From Tectiglobus sp965223355 (GTDB lineage: Bacteria > Pseudomonadota > Alphaproteobacteria > Rhizobiales > Hyphomicrobiaceae), in assembly GCA_965223355.1 (NCBI GenBank), contig CBDCWE010000003.1:2046001-2110000 (forward strand): 64,000 nt of DNA, written 5' to 3'. Position numbers and translations under genes: made by a program. Position 1 is the first letter of the stretch, and every line of letters starts with the position of its first letter. A model generated the notes under the pieces. It was not told the DNA's origin. It saw nothing but the letters and a program-made list of their open reading frames with translations, and did no database searches. Below are positions 1-8,677 of this stretch, piece by piece.

Positions 1-124
1 GCTCACGCGGGCAGGCGCGGCGGGCCGCGCGATGCTTGTCATCGGGCAATGGGCGCAACGCCCCCGATCGGCGCTGAAGGACCGGGCTGATCCTTGACAC
101 TTTAGACCGGGCTGATGCCTGACA

Positions 125-1450
125 CTATTGTTCCGTTTCGATCGCGTAGCAGAGCCGCGCACGCGGCGGCGCGAAGCGATGGAAGCGGAAGTCGCTCGTA
201 ACGACGCCGATGTCCCGGCCGCAGTAGCTGGCGAGATAGGCGCCGTTCTCATGTTCGCAAAGCCCGATGGGTTCGCGCGCGAAGGCTTGGCCAACAAAGA
301 CAAGCTGCCCGCGCCACTTGATGGTGCCGTCGTGGCGCACTTTGCGCATCTCGTGGTCGGCATCGTACCAGGGCTCGTCGAGCCGTTGGGGGAATGCTCG
401 TCCGGACGGATGCCAGTGGGCAGCTGGCGCTGTCTGGGCAAGCGCCTCGTGCGGGCGCTCCTCGTTGTAATAGTCGCGGAAGGCATCGAAGCGGCGTTGC
501 TGCTCGCCCTTGCTTTTTGCCGGCGGTTGCGTCGTCTCGGCCTTAAGCGTGCGGTGCAGGCGCTCATGACGACCGTTGTGCTGTGGCGATCCGGGCGGGA
601 TATAGCGCGGCTCGATGCCGAGCCTGAGCCACCAGACCGATAAAGCGGACAGGCCGCCAGCACCGAGCGAACCGAACGGGGAACCGTTATCGGATCGGAT
701 TGCGTCGGGCAGGCCACAGCCCTCGAAGACCTTCTCCAATGCGCCTCGGACACCGGCCCAGGTCGGCTCGACGATCCGCACTTCGATGAGATAGCGGCTC
801 GCGGTGTCGACGATCGTCAGCGGATCGCAGCGTGTCCCGTCGATGGTGCGGAACCATCCCTTGAAGTCGATCGACCACTCGCCGTTGGGTTCACTCGCGC
901 CGACAACGATCTCGCCCTGGTCAAGCGGTCGCCGACGCGGCGGCTTGGACTGGATGCGGCCATGCCGTTTGAGAATGTCACCGATCGTCGAGGCCGCCGG
1001 CCAGACCTGGCCGGGATGATCGGCTTCGAGCCGCGCCTTGAGCTTCTTCGGGCCGAACCGCGGAAACCGGTCGCGCAGGGCGAGGATCCGGGTGACGGCA
1101 TCTTCATCGGTGCGATGCGGGCAGTGCGCCGTCGCGTGGCTGCGCTCGGCATACCACTCGGGATCGCCGCTAGAGCAACCTGCCTTTATTCGGGATCGGA
1201 ACGATCCCGAATAAAGGCAGAAAGTTGCTCGCCTCTAAAGTGGCGATCATCTTTGTGCTTTAAGTTGGAACCGCAATAGCGGTTCCAACTTAAAGCACGA
1301 TGATCTAGCCCGCCGCTCCTGCCAGAAATAAAACGTCGAGCGGCTCACACCGTAGCGCGACGCCAACTCGCTCACCGTGAAAAGCCCCGTATCATACGCA
1401 CGCAACATCGAAATACGCTCTTCCACCAGACAGGTCTCCTGGAAAGGCAT
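125..1450 (-). pseudogene. IS481-type transposase, split by a palindromic element
   Basis: The N-terminal helix-turn-helix part begins at 1450 and reads to ...FYFWQERRA near 1309. The protein resumes beyond the inserted element at about 1169 with GDPEWYAERSHA and runs in one open frame to the TAG at 125. The second part contains the DDE integrase core: DFKGWFRTIDG, the DNGSPF motif, and the NGRHERLH and YNEERPHEAL signatures typical of IS481/IS3-like transposases. Removing the repeat at 1170-1308 together with one CTAG copy joins the halves in frame through GCT AGC. As it stands the N-terminal ORF stops inside the repeat (1247), so no full enzyme can be made. The downstream part has only internal starts such as GTG at 781. 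Confidence 0.9.
1170..1308 (-). repeat. Two-hairpin CTAG element, copy A (inside transposase)
   Basis: This is a 139-bp unit counting both bounding CTAGs. The first hairpin has arms starting GAGCAACCTGCCTTTATTCG and ending in CAGaaaGTTGCTC. The second has arms GTGCTTTAAGTTGGAACCGC and its complement, with loop AATA, flanked by GATCATC/GATGATC. A short GCCTCTAAAGTGGC linker joins them. CTAG occurs at both borders (1170-1173 and 1305-1308), as expected for a target duplication. No coding capacity. Other copies lie at 5440, 11017, 16115, 44934, 50405 and 58832. Confidence 0.95.
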
Positions 1451-1570
1451 CGTTCGATCTCCCCGATTCGAACGATGATCTTGACCTGTCAGGCATCAAC
1501 CCGGTCCATTCTGTCCGACATCAGCCCGGTTCGTACCCGCCGCGGGCCACCCCGCCAGGACCCACCCCGA

Positions 1571-1703
1571 AGGGCCGGGCGCTTTTATGCGCCAGCTGCG
1601 TTGGACACCGCTTGTGGTCCATATCCCACGGCACGACACCCGCCTCACTGGCGACAAAAATCGCTCTGGTGAAGCGGGTCAATATTTATGCGGGCTGGTA
1701 TTA
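1571..1703 (+). repeat. Second palindromic family, left-truncated copy
   Basis: About 130 bp match the inner and right part of the element at 10152-10318, sharing the block CACGGCACGACACCCGCCTC and the end GCGGGCTGGTAT. The left inverted end is missing, about 40 bp from the right end of the IS481 element. Its right end runs into the ada-like gene and provides that gene's TAA stop (1701-1703 on the minus strand). Confidence 0.8.
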
Positions 1704-2600
1704 TACCGCTGCGCTGACCTGGCCGGTTTCCCAGCCGATCATCGCGCGCTTGCGGGTCAGGCCCCAGTGATAACCGCCGAGCGAGCCGTCGGTGCGCAAA
1801 ACCCGATGACAGGGCACCACGAACGAAATCGGGTTGCGGCCGACGGCGGAACCAACAGCGCGCGAGGCGGTCGGCCTGCCAATATGGTTGGCAACGTCGG
1901 TGTAGCTCACCGCCCGCCCCATCGGGATCTTGAGCAGCGCCTCCCAGACGCGGACCTCAAAGTCGGTGCCGATCAGGACGAGACGCACGGGCCGGTCGGC
2001 GCTCCAGGCGTCGCGATCGAAGATGCGGTGGATGAGCGGCGCGGTTTTCTTCGGCGCTTCGCTGTAGGTTGCCTTCGGCCAGCGCTGCATCATGTCCATC
2101 AATGCATCCGCACGGGTCTGGCCAATGTCTTCATTGACAAAGGCGAGGCCGGCGACGCCGCGTTCGGTTGCCAGGATCAGCGTATCGCCGAACGGTGAGG
2201 GATGGAAACCGTAGACCATATCGATGCCCGCGCCGCGCCGTTTGTAATCACCCGGTGTCATCGCCTCGTGGTCGGTGAAGAGGTCGTGTAGCCGGCCGCC
2301 GCCGGACAAGCCGACATTCAAGGCGCAATCGAGGACGCTGGACGAGCCCGACAACAGGCCGCGGGCGTGATCCAGGGTGATCGCCTGCAGGAACTCTTTC
2401 GGGCTCAACCCGCACCAGCGCTTAAACAATTTCTGGCAGTGGGCGGGGCTGAGGTTGAGGTGTCCTGCCAGCGTGTCGAGATCCGGCTGATCGGTCCAGT
2501 TCTCGGACAGGAACACGATCGCGCGGCGCACGGCCTCATAGTCGCGGCCATCCCGCGTCGGTTGCTGGCGGACGGGTTGGATTTCGGCTGACTGCAGCAT
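1701..2600 (-). CDS. AraC-type regulator / methylated-DNA-protein-cysteine methyltransferase (Ada-like)
   Basis: A 299-aa two-domain protein. Residues about 20-122 form an AraC-type helix-turn-helix domain (LAGHLNLSPAHCQKLFKRW). Residues about 130-295 are the suicidal alkyltransferase domain, with acceptor Cys264 in the PCHR motif and the conserved SYTDVA and RAVGSAVGRNP segments. It should transfer O6-methyl groups from guanine to its own Cys264 and may act as a regulator. The N-terminal zinc/Cys domain of E. coli Ada, which senses methylphosphotriesters, is absent, so adaptive activation by that route is not expected. The last codons and stop border on a palindromic repeat, which may have trimmed the original C-terminus slightly. 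Confidence 0.9.
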   Translation of the reverse strand: MLQSAEIQPVRQQPTRDGRDYEAVRRAIVFLSENWTDQPDLDTLAGHLNLSPAHCQKLFKRWCGLSPKEFLQAITLDHARGLLSGSSSVLDCALNVGLSGGGRLHDLFTDHEAMTPGDYKRRGAGIDMVYGFHPSPFGDTLILATERGVAGLAFVNEDIGQTRADALMDMMQRWPKATYSEAPKKTAPLIHRIFDRDAWSADRPVRLVLIGTDFEVRVWEALLKIPMGRAVSYTDVANHIGRPTASRAVGSAVGRNPISFVVPCHRVLRTDGSLGGYHWGLTRKRAMIGWETGQVSAAV

Positions 2601-3225
2601 CGCTCACGCTCCGTTGTGGCTTGTTGAAGCTAACCTAGGCGAGCAGGTCTGGCCGTGCGACCCGAAAGTTGTGGCGGATGAGGAAAATTCGAGCCGCACG
2701 CATGCCCGTCCGGCACCGGGATGCGGCCCCGGGCGCAACACCGTTGGCGCCGCCGGCAGCTTCGCTCCGGGGTTGCGCCCGACCGCCGGTGCGGACAGCC
2801 TTCGGTGCATGACGGTCAAGCCGAATTGGCAAAGCGCGGCGCGCGATCGCAGTGCTCGCGGACGGCGCAACCCCAACGCGCGGGCATGCGTCCTGAGCGA
2901 CCGGGCAGACAGCGGCCAACCGCTCAATCACGCCGACCCGCCTCGCGGTGCCGCCCAACAACAGCAGACCGGCGTTTGACGACCGGTTGCCGCCATCGAC
3001 ATCAACTGTCAGCTTGAACTGGCAGCTTGTTGGCGCGAACCGCTACCAGATCGACCGCAAGCGGCGGCGTTTCGGTCACGGTCGTGGCGTTCCGCGGCGC
3101 CACGCAAGCTATCGTTTCGACATCGATTTGTGACGCGATCCCAACTTAAAGCACAAAGATGATCGCCACTTTAGAGGCGAGCAACCACCGGTCAATAGTT
3201 GTTCAGCTCTCGCGCCGAATTCAGG
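2601..3225. other. Non-coding interval with nested inverted repeats
   Basis: No credible gene is seen between the ada-like gene and grpE. The interval contains nested inverted repeats: ACGCATGCCCG at 2698-2708 pairs with 2881-2891, and GGGCGCAAC at 2731-2739 pairs with 2772-2780. A truncated piece of the two-hairpin element lies at 3140-3185. The open frames here look compositional rather than coding. Confidence 0.6.
3140..3185 (+). repeat. Two-hairpin element, truncated copy
   Basis: Matches the middle of the family: the CCAACTTAAAGCACAAAGAT arm, then GATCGCCACTTTAGAGGCGAGCAAC. Both termini and most of each hairpin are gone, so this is an old fragment just beyond the 3' end of grpE. Confidence 0.85.
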
Positions 3226-4023
3226 TTAGGCCGGACCAGAGGTTTCCCCGGCTTGGCCGCCGTTGGTGCTACTGGGACCAGACGTCTCGGTGGCGCCGTC
3301 GGCAGCGCGTCGCTGATCGTCGGCGGCTTGCGGCGGCGCGGCTTCGTCAAGGTTTGCGGACGGCTCGCTCGTTTTCGCCGGCCTGGCGCCGCCCTTGGCC
3401 ACGACCACCATGGCCGGGCGCAGAACGCGATCACCGATCTGGTAGCCGTCCTGGAAGACCTGTAGGATCGTTCCGCTCGGAACCGAAGGGTCGTCCCGCT
3501 CCATCATCGCCTGGTGCTTGTGCGGATCAAAGATCTGACCATCGGACGGGATCGGTGTGATGCCGTGCTTTTCGAGCGCCTTCTGAAGTTCCTGGTCGGT
3601 CAGCGCGACACCTTCGAGCAAGCCCTTCAGAGGTCCGGATTGGTCTTCCGCGGAGGCCGATGAGGATGCCGCAGCCAGCGCCCGTCGCAGATTGTCGGCA
3701 ATGGCAACCATGTCGCGGGCAAAGCTCGTGATGGCATATTTTGCAGTGTCGGCTTTTTCCCGCTCGGTGCGTTTGCGCAGGTTGTCCATCTCGGCAACCA
3801 CGCGCACGTATCGATCGTGTTTGTCGGCGATGTCCGCCTCCAGCCCGGCAATTTTCGCTTCTGCCGCAATGGTCGGGTCAACATAGGCCTGGGCGCCGTC
3901 CTGATCCTTTGCGGCGGCGGCACTGGATGCTGCAGCGGAGGTGGTTTGCGGTGCGGCCGGTTGTTCAGGGCTCGCGGTGCCGGTTGCCGGTTTGTCGTTT
4001 TCTGGATGCGATTCTGCGCTCAT
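3226..4023 (-). CDS. grpE: Nucleotide exchange factor GrpE
   Basis: A 265-aa protein. It has an acidic, Ala/Pro-rich N-terminus, a long coiled coil (about residues 55-130, with the GrpE signature VRVVAEMDNLRKRTEREK) and the C-terminal beta-wing (ALEKHGITPI, FDPHKHQAMM, VFQDGYQIGDRVLRPAMVVVAK). It releases ADP from DnaK in the cytoplasmic chaperone cycle. The roughly 65-residue C-terminal tail after VVVAKGG is longer than usual and low in complexity. It lies about 110 bp downstream of hrcA on the same strand, the common alphaproteobacterial order. No CIRCE operator was found upstream. Confidence 0.96.
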   Translation of the reverse strand: MSAESHPENDKPATGTASPEQPAAPQTTSAAASSAAAAKDQDGAQAYVDPTIAAEAKIAGLEADIADKHDRYVRVVAEMDNLRKRTEREKADTAKYAITSFARDMVAIADNLRRALAAASSSASAEDQSGPLKGLLEGVALTDQELQKALEKHGITPIPSDGQIFDPHKHQAMMERDDPSVPSGTILQVFQDGYQIGDRVLRPAMVVVAKGGARPAKTSEPSANLDEAAPPQAADDQRRAADGATETSGPSSTNGGQAGETSGPA

Positions 4024-4133
4024 TTCGTCTCTTTTGCCATTCGGGTTGCAGTTGAGCGGCAGCTATGACGCAACAGCCTAAGGCACCGCTCGGCAATCAT
4101 TTATGGGTGGATATCAGGCGTTTTTGTGCAAAA

Positions 4134-5201
4134 TCAAGTCAGCAATCGGCTCACGAGCTTAGCGGTGTAGTCGACCATCGGTATGATCCGCGCGTAATTC
4201 AAGCGGGTCGGGCCGATCACACCGAGCACACCGACAATCTTTTGGTCATCGTCTTGAAATGGTGCGACAATCAGCGAGGAACCTGACAGCGAGAACAAGT
4301 TGTTCTCCGAGCCGATAAAAATTTTGACGCCGTCGGCCTGTTCAGCCAAGCCCAACAACTGCACGATATGCTGCTTGGTCTCGAGATCGTCGAACAGCTG
4401 ACGAATGCGATCGAGATCCTCGTTGGCACTGACGTCCTTTAACAGGTTGGCGCGGCCGCGTACGATCAGGCTTCTGCGATCGCCTTCATGGGAGCCGGAC
4501 CACTCGGCAAGCCCGGTTGCAATGACCTTCTGCGTCAAGGCGTCGAGTTCGGCCTTACGCTTGGCCAGTTCCTGCTCGATGCGGGCCCGCGCCTCATCGA
4601 GCGTAATGCCGCGCACGAAATGGTTTAAGAAGTTCGCCGCCTCCTGCAGCGCCGACGGTGGCAGGCCGAGCGGCACATCGAGAATGCGGTTTTCCACCGT
4701 TTGGTCCTCACTGACCATAATCGCCAGCGCCTTGCCGGGCTCGAGGGCGACGAAGTCGATGTGCTTGAGGCGCATGTCCTGTTTTTCAGCGAGCACCAGC
4801 CCAGCGCAATGGGACAGCCCGGATATCATCTCGGTCGCCTCGTTGAGAACGTGCTCGACCGTGTTGTGGCGGGCATCGCCGACCTGGCGCTTGATCTGGG
4901 CGCGTTCTTCGCCGGAAAGGTTGCCGACCTCAAGCAAGCCGTCGACGAACAATCGCAGTCCGAACTCGGTCGGCAGGCGCCCGGCGGAGGTGTGAGGCGC
5001 CGTGATCAGGCCGAGCTGCTCTAAGTCCGACATGACATTGCGGACCGATGCCGGAGACAACGTCATGGGAAGATCACGCGACAGATTGCGCGAACCGACC
5101 GGATCGCCGGTTTCAAGATAGGTTTCGACAATGCGGCGCAGGATTGTCAACGAACGGTCGCTAAGACCGGCCAATTCACCAAGCTCAGGTGGTTTCTTCA
5201 T
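4134..5201 (-). CDS. hrcA: Heat-inducible transcription repressor HrcA
   Basis: A 355-aa protein. The N-terminal winged helix is clear (ILRRIVETYLETGDPVGSRNLSRDL, SPASVRNVMSDLEQLGLI, SAGRLPTEFGLRLFVD). The middle and C-terminal GAF-like dimerisation region ends with FSLSGSSLIVAPF and IGPTRLNYARIIPMVDYTA, both characteristic. HrcA normally represses groESL or hrcA-grpE through the CIRCE inverted repeat. I looked for TTAGCACTC-N9-GAGTGCTAA upstream and did not see it. The interval toward rph (5202-5698) is instead filled with palindromic elements. The target may lie elsewhere in the genome. Confidence 0.97.
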   Translation of the reverse strand: MKKPPELGELAGLSDRSLTILRRIVETYLETGDPVGSRNLSRDLPMTLSPASVRNVMSDLEQLGLITAPHTSAGRLPTEFGLRLFVDGLLEVGNLSGEERAQIKRQVGDARHNTVEHVLNEATEMISGLSHCAGLVLAEKQDMRLKHIDFVALEPGKALAIMVSEDQTVENRILDVPLGLPPSALQEAANFLNHFVRGITLDEARARIEQELAKRKAELDALTQKVIATGLAEWSGSHEGDRRSLIVRGRANLLKDVSANEDLDRIRQLFDDLETKQHIVQLLGLAEQADGVKIFIGSENNLFSLSGSSLIVAPFQDDDQKIVGVLGVIGPTRLNYARIIPMVDYTAKLVSRLLT

Positions 5202-5248
5202 GGCGTTGCCAGATCAGATGGCTCCAGACGGCAGTATCAAGTCGTAGA

Positions 5249-5329
5249 CTAGGGTAACCTGCCTTTATTCGGAATCGGAACGATCCCGAATAAAGGCAGG
5301 TTACTCAACTCTAACGCTCGTTGATTTAG
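5249..5329 (-). repeat. Short derivative of the two-hairpin element
   Basis: Starts at CTAG (5249) and contains a near-perfect hairpin with arms GTAACCTGCCTTTATTCGG and complement. It then has a shortened second part ending GTTGATTTAG. It keeps only hairpin A and the outer edge of the second half. It lies 48 bp upstream of the hrcA start. Confidence 0.8.
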
Positions 5330-5439
5330 CCCGATTACGTCGGTGCGGGCTAGCCCGAACTATCGATGTCGACGCCGATCGTCAATTCGATCAACACATT
5401 GTAGTTGAAGCATGCCGGTCGCTCGAATAGGTTGCCCGC

Positions 5440-5581
5440 CTAGAGCAACCTGCCTTTATTCGGAATCGGAACGATCCAGAATAAAGGCAGAAAGTTGCTC
5501 GCCTCTAAAGTGGCGATCATCTGTGTGCTTTAAGTTGGAACCGCAATAGCGGTTCCAACTTAAAGCACACAGATGATCTAG
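5440..5581 (-). repeat. Two-hairpin CTAG element, copy B
   Basis: A full-length copy bounded by CTAG at 5440-5443 and 5578-5581, with both hairpins and the linker. Small differences from copy A include GGAATCGG in the first arm and a longer CACACAGATGATC end. It lies in the divergent hrcA-rph intergenic region. Confidence 0.95.
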
Positions 5582-5587
5582 CCCAAC

Positions 5588-5639
5588 CTTGGTGTGTTTC
5601 GTTGGAGCCGCAAAAGTGGTTCCAACGAAACACACCAAG
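5588..5639. repeat. Long hairpin related to hairpin B of the element family
   Basis: Arms CTTGGTGTGTTTCGTTGGA and TCCAACGAAACACACCAAG form an almost perfect 52-nt stem-loop. Its tip (GTTGGAgCC...GGtTCCAAC) matches the tip of hairpin B. It begins 7 bp after copy B and ends about 60 bp before the rph start codon. It may be a diverged solo hairpin of the same family. Confidence 0.8.
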
Positions 5640-5698
5640 ATCCAGCCGTTCGCTCGCAGCTGACGGAGCCTAAGCAAACTCGTTCCCAGCAGGTCATC

Positions 5699-6412
5699 AT
5701 GCGCCCGTCCAACCGCCAGCCCGACGAGCTTCGCCGCGTATCCTTCGAACGCGCCGTGTCGATGCACGCCGAAGGTTCTTGTCTCATCAAATTCGGCAAC
5801 ACACACGTGTTGTGCACGGCCAGTCTCGAAGAACGGGTGCCCGGCTGGATGAAAGGCCAAGGCAAGGGCTGGGTCACCGCCGAATACGGCATGCTGCCGC
5901 GCGCCACCCATGATCGCATGCGGCGCGAGGTTACGCAAGGCAAGCAATCCGGAAGAACACAGGAAATTCAACGCCTTATAGGACGCTCGCTCAGGGCGGT
6001 GGTCGATCTCGAAAAACTCGGTGAACGACAGATTTCCGTCGACTGTGACGTGATCCAGGCGGATGGCGGGACCCGCACGGCAGCCATCACCGGCGCCTGG
6101 ATCGCGCTGCACGACTGCATGCACTGGATGCAGGAACGCGACATGGTGCGCCGTGATGTGCTCAAGGATCAGGTAGCGGCCATCTCGGCCGGCATTCATG
6201 GCGGCACATGCGTCCTGGATCTCGACTATGCCGAAGACTCGGATGCGCAGGCCGACGCGAACTTTGTCATGACCGGCAACGGCGGTATCGTCGAAGTCCA
6301 AGGTACGGCCGAGGGCGAGCCCTTCAGCCAGGAGCGTTTCGATGAACTGATGAACCTGGCGCGCAAGGGCATTGCCGAATTGGTGTCGCTGCAAAAGCTG
6401 ACGGTCTCCTAG
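5699..6412 (+). CDS. rph: Ribonuclease PH
   Basis: A 237-aa phosphorolytic 3'-5' exoribonuclease that trims tRNA 3' ends. It carries the expected RNase PH segments: MRPSNRQPDELRRVSFER at the N-terminus, GKGWVTAEYGMLPRATHDR, QEIQRLIGRSLRAVVDL, the DCDVIQADGGTRTAAITGA core, and DLDYAEDS. The ATG at 5699 begins where family homology starts. The frame is open farther upstream but runs into the palindromic repeat. It is divergent from hrcA, a common alphaproteobacterial arrangement. Its promoter must lie within or between the repeats, since only about 60 bp separates the last hairpin from the start. Confidence 0.96.
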   Translation: MRPSNRQPDELRRVSFERAVSMHAEGSCLIKFGNTHVLCTASLEERVPGWMKGQGKGWVTAEYGMLPRATHDRMRREVTQGKQSGRTQEIQRLIGRSLRAVVDLEKLGERQISVDCDVIQADGGTRTAAITGAWIALHDCMHWMQERDMVRRDVLKDQVAAISAGIHGGTCVLDLDYAEDSDAQADANFVMTGNGGIVEVQGTAEGEPFSQERFDELMNLARKGIAELVSLQKLTVS

Positions 6413-6451
6413 GGGCAGCGAGCCCGACGCCATGCCACAGGGAGGTGCCCG

Positions 6452-6862
6452 ATGACACCCGGCGGCATTCTGGAAACCGTCCTCTATGTTAACGATCTTG
6501 ATCGCGCACGCACGTTCTACCGGGACGTGCTGGGTCTCGAGCCGTTCGTCACTGTCACAGGCCGACATTTGTTCTATCGGTGTGGAAATCAGGTGCTGCT
6601 GCTGTTTGATCCGCAAGCAACCAAAGTGCCGGCGGTCGGCGCCGCGATCGTCGTGCCAACGCACGGCGCCGTCGGTGACGGCCATCTTTGTTTTCGCGCG
6701 ACGGGCGAGGAGATCGCGCGGTGGCGGGACCGGCTTGAAAGGGCAGGCATTGCGATCGAAGCGGACTTCGAATGGCCACAGGGTGGGCGGTCGATCTACT
6801 TTCGCGATCCATCCGGCAACAGCATTGAGTTTGCCGAACCGCGAATCTGGGGGCTCGAGTGA
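6452..6862 (+). CDS. VOC-superfamily (glyoxalase/bleomycin-resistance-like) protein
   Basis: A 136-aa single-domain protein with paired beta-alpha-beta-beta-beta modules: ILETVLYVNDLDRARTFYRDVLGLEPF at the start, and FRDPSGNSIEFAEPRIW at the end with the usual metal-ligand Glu. The family includes glyoxalase I, dioxygenases and antibiotic-binding proteins. The substrate cannot be told from sequence. An AGGGAGG ribosome-binding site precedes the ATG, and its stop overlaps the rdgB start by 4 bp (GTGA), so the two are co-translated. Confidence 0.85.
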   Translation: MTPGGILETVLYVNDLDRARTFYRDVLGLEPFVTVTGRHLFYRCGNQVLLLFDPQATKVPAVGAAIVVPTHGAVGDGHLCFRATGEEIARWRDRLERAGIAIEADFEWPQGGRSIYFRDPSGNSIEFAEPRIWGLE

Positions 6863-7515
6863 CAACAACACTGAAACTGGGCGACAGGCTCGTGCTGGCC
6901 AGCCACAATCCGGGCAAACTGAGCGAGATCCGCGAACTCCTCGGGCCGTTCGGAATCGAAGCCGTCTCGGCCGGCGAACTGGGACTGGCGGAACCACCGG
7001 AGACAGGCACGACCTTTCGCGAGAACGCTGCACTCAAGGCCAAGGCTGCCAGTAAAGCCACCGGCCTGCCGGCGCTGGCCGATGATTCCGGTCTTGAGGT
7101 CGCAGCGCTTGACGGTGCGCCGGGCGTTTATTCGGCGGACTGGGGCGGGCCCGACAAAGATTTCGCCGGCGCGATGCAAAGGGTGCATGAAGAAGTGGTC
7201 GCCAAGGGCCAGTGGTCAAAACAATTCGGAACCGTGGCGAACTTCAATGCGACGCTGGCGCTGGCGCTGCCCGGTGGTTCGGTCGAATTCTTCGAGGGCA
7301 AGGTTTCCGGCCGTCTGGTTTGGCCGCCGCGCGGCACCGATGGCTTTGGATATGATCCGATGTTTCTGCCGGACGGTCATGACAAGACGTTCGGCGAAAT
7401 GACCAGGGCGCAGAAGAGCGGCGCGCCCGATGATCCGCAAGGCGGCCTGTCGCACCGCGCCCGCGCGCTTGGAAAATTCCTCGATGCCTGCGTCCCAGTA
7501 TCCAGAAAACCCTGA
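6859..7515 (+). CDS. rdgB: dITP/XTP pyrophosphatase RdgB
   Basis: A 218-aa Ham1-family house-cleaning enzyme that hydrolyses ITP, dITP and XTP to monophosphates. Signatures are the SHNPGKLSEIRELL nucleotide-binding segment, ENAALKAKAAS, the metal/base-contact block LPALADDSGLEV, and the C-terminal GTDGFGYDPMFLP and LSHRARAL. The start is GTG, overlapping the preceding stop. The hemW start lies inside its 3' end. The VOC-rdgB-hemW overlap indicates one operon, probably led by rph. Confidence 0.95.
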   Translation: MTTTLKLGDRLVLASHNPGKLSEIRELLGPFGIEAVSAGELGLAEPPETGTTFRENAALKAKAASKATGLPALADDSGLEVAALDGAPGVYSADWGGPDKDFAGAMQRVHEEVVAKGQWSKQFGTVANFNATLALALPGGSVEFFEGKVSGRLVWPPRGTDGFGYDPMFLPDGHDKTFGEMTRAQKSGAPDDPQGGLSHRARALGKFLDACVPVSRKP

Positions 7516-8677
7516 TCCGGCCGGCTTCGGCGTCTACGTGCATTGGCCGTTCTGCGCCGCCAAATGCCCGTATTGCGATTTCAACAGCCATGTCCGGCAC
7601 GGCGGCGTCGATCAGGCGGCGTTTGTCGCCGGTTACGCGCGCGAAGTTGGCGCGATCAGGGCGCTCACCGGGCCGCGGACGGTCGCCAGTATCTTCTTCG
7701 GCGGCGGCACACCCTCACTGATGGCTCCGGACACGCTCGAAGCGCTGCTGGAGCTGGTCCATGGCGCCTGGCGCGTTGCACCGGATGCCGAGGTCACGCT
7801 CGAGGCCAATCCCAATTCTGTGGACGCCGGCCGCTTCAGCGCCTACCGCGCCGCCGGCGTCAACCGTGTTTCGATTGGCGTGCAGGCACTCAATGATCAA
7901 GATCTGAGGGCATTGGGTCGCCTGCACACGGCCCGCGAAGCGCTGGCAGCCGTCGAGACGGCGGCCAAAACCTTCGATAGATATTCGTTTGATCTGATCT
8001 ACGCGCGGCCCGACCGATCCGCCCAGCACTGGCGTGAGGAGCTGGCGCGTGCGCTGACGCTCGGGGCCCGGCACTTGTCGCTCTATCAACTGACGATCGA
8101 GGCGGGCACACCGTTTGCGCTGCTGCAGCAGGCGGGCAAGCTCGCAATCCCGGCGGCCGACAGCGCCGATCAACTCTATCGCATCACCCAGGACCTGACG
8201 GCGGCGGCCGGCCTGCCGGCCTACGAGATCTCAAACCACGCAGCAGCGGGCGAGGAAAGCCGCCACAACATGCTGTATTGGCGGTACGGGGAATACGCCG
8301 GCCTGGGCCCCGGCGCGCACGGGCGCATCATGGTCGCGGGCCAGCGCATTGCAACGGCGAGCGAACGCCAGCCCGAGCGCTGGCTGGAAAGGTGCCGCAC
8401 GGCCGGTGACGCCTTCATCGCCTATGAACCGCTGACGCCAACCGAACAGGCCGACGAGTGCCTGCTGATGGGCCTGCGGATTGGCGAAGGGATCTCGCTG
8501 CGGCGCCTGGCCGAGATTGGTGGCGTCATACCGCAACAAGCGACGATCGACGACCTGGTCGCGCGCGGTCTGCTGGCGATCTGCAACGACGGCGATGGGC
8601 TCTGTGCGACGGCCCGGGGCCGGTTCATTTTGAATAGGCTGGTTCTGGAGCTTTCTGCACGCTTTGAGCCTGCTTGA
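7484..8677 (+). CDS. hemW: Radical SAM protein HemW (CPO-III-like)
   Basis: A 397-aa protein. The radical-SAM motif CxxxCxxC is at Cys24, Cys28 and Cys31 in YVHWPFCAAKCPYC, followed by SIFFGGGTPSLM and VSIGVQALND. The C-terminal HemN-like region includes YEISNHAAAGEESRHNMLYW. The HWPFC context (no Tyr/Cys extension) and position after rdgB fit HemW, a heme chaperone, rather than the HemN oxidase. The ATG at 7484 overlaps rdgB by 32 bp. Its 3' end overlaps the convergent LysR gene by about 50 bp. Confidence 0.93.
   Translation: MPASQYPENPDPAGFGVYVHWPFCAAKCPYCDFNSHVRHGGVDQAAFVAGYAREVGAIRALTGPRTVASIFFGGGTPSLMAPDTLEALLELVHGAWRVAPDAEVTLEANPNSVDAGRFSAYRAAGVNRVSIGVQALNDQDLRALGRLHTAREALAAVETAAKTFDRYSFDLIYARPDRSAQHWREELARALTLGARHLSLYQLTIEAGTPFALLQQAGKLAIPAADSADQLYRITQDLTAAAGLPAYEISNHAAAGEESRHNMLYWRYGEYAGLGPGAHGRIMVAGQRIATASERQPERWLERCRTAGDAFIAYEPLTPTEQADECLLMGLRIGEGISLRRLAEIGGVIPQQATIDDLVARGLLAICNDGDGLCATARGRFILNRLVLELSARFEPA

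Larger units (their letters stand above)
81..1530. mobile_element. IS481-family insertion sequence, inactivated
   Basis: The left end carries ACCGGGCTGAT, repeated inward as GACCGGGCTGATGCCTGACA (105-124). The right end, read on the minus strand, has the same double motif (1486-1530). Between them lies a single minus-strand transposase with an IS481/DDE integrase core. The ends are therefore subterminal tandem motifs in inverted orientation. No convincing target duplication is visible at the outer flanks. The element is inactive because a 135-bp net insertion splits its transposase. Confidence 0.85.

Noticed and set aside
5202..5698. CIRCE operator for HrcA
   Set aside because: The consensus TTAGCACTC-N9-GAGTGCTAA was sought and not found. 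The visible palindromes belong to the repeat families.
5456..7033. Long minus-strand frame across rph, the VOC gene and rdgB
   Set aside because: Antisense shadow of three well-supported genes, with no recognisable domain.
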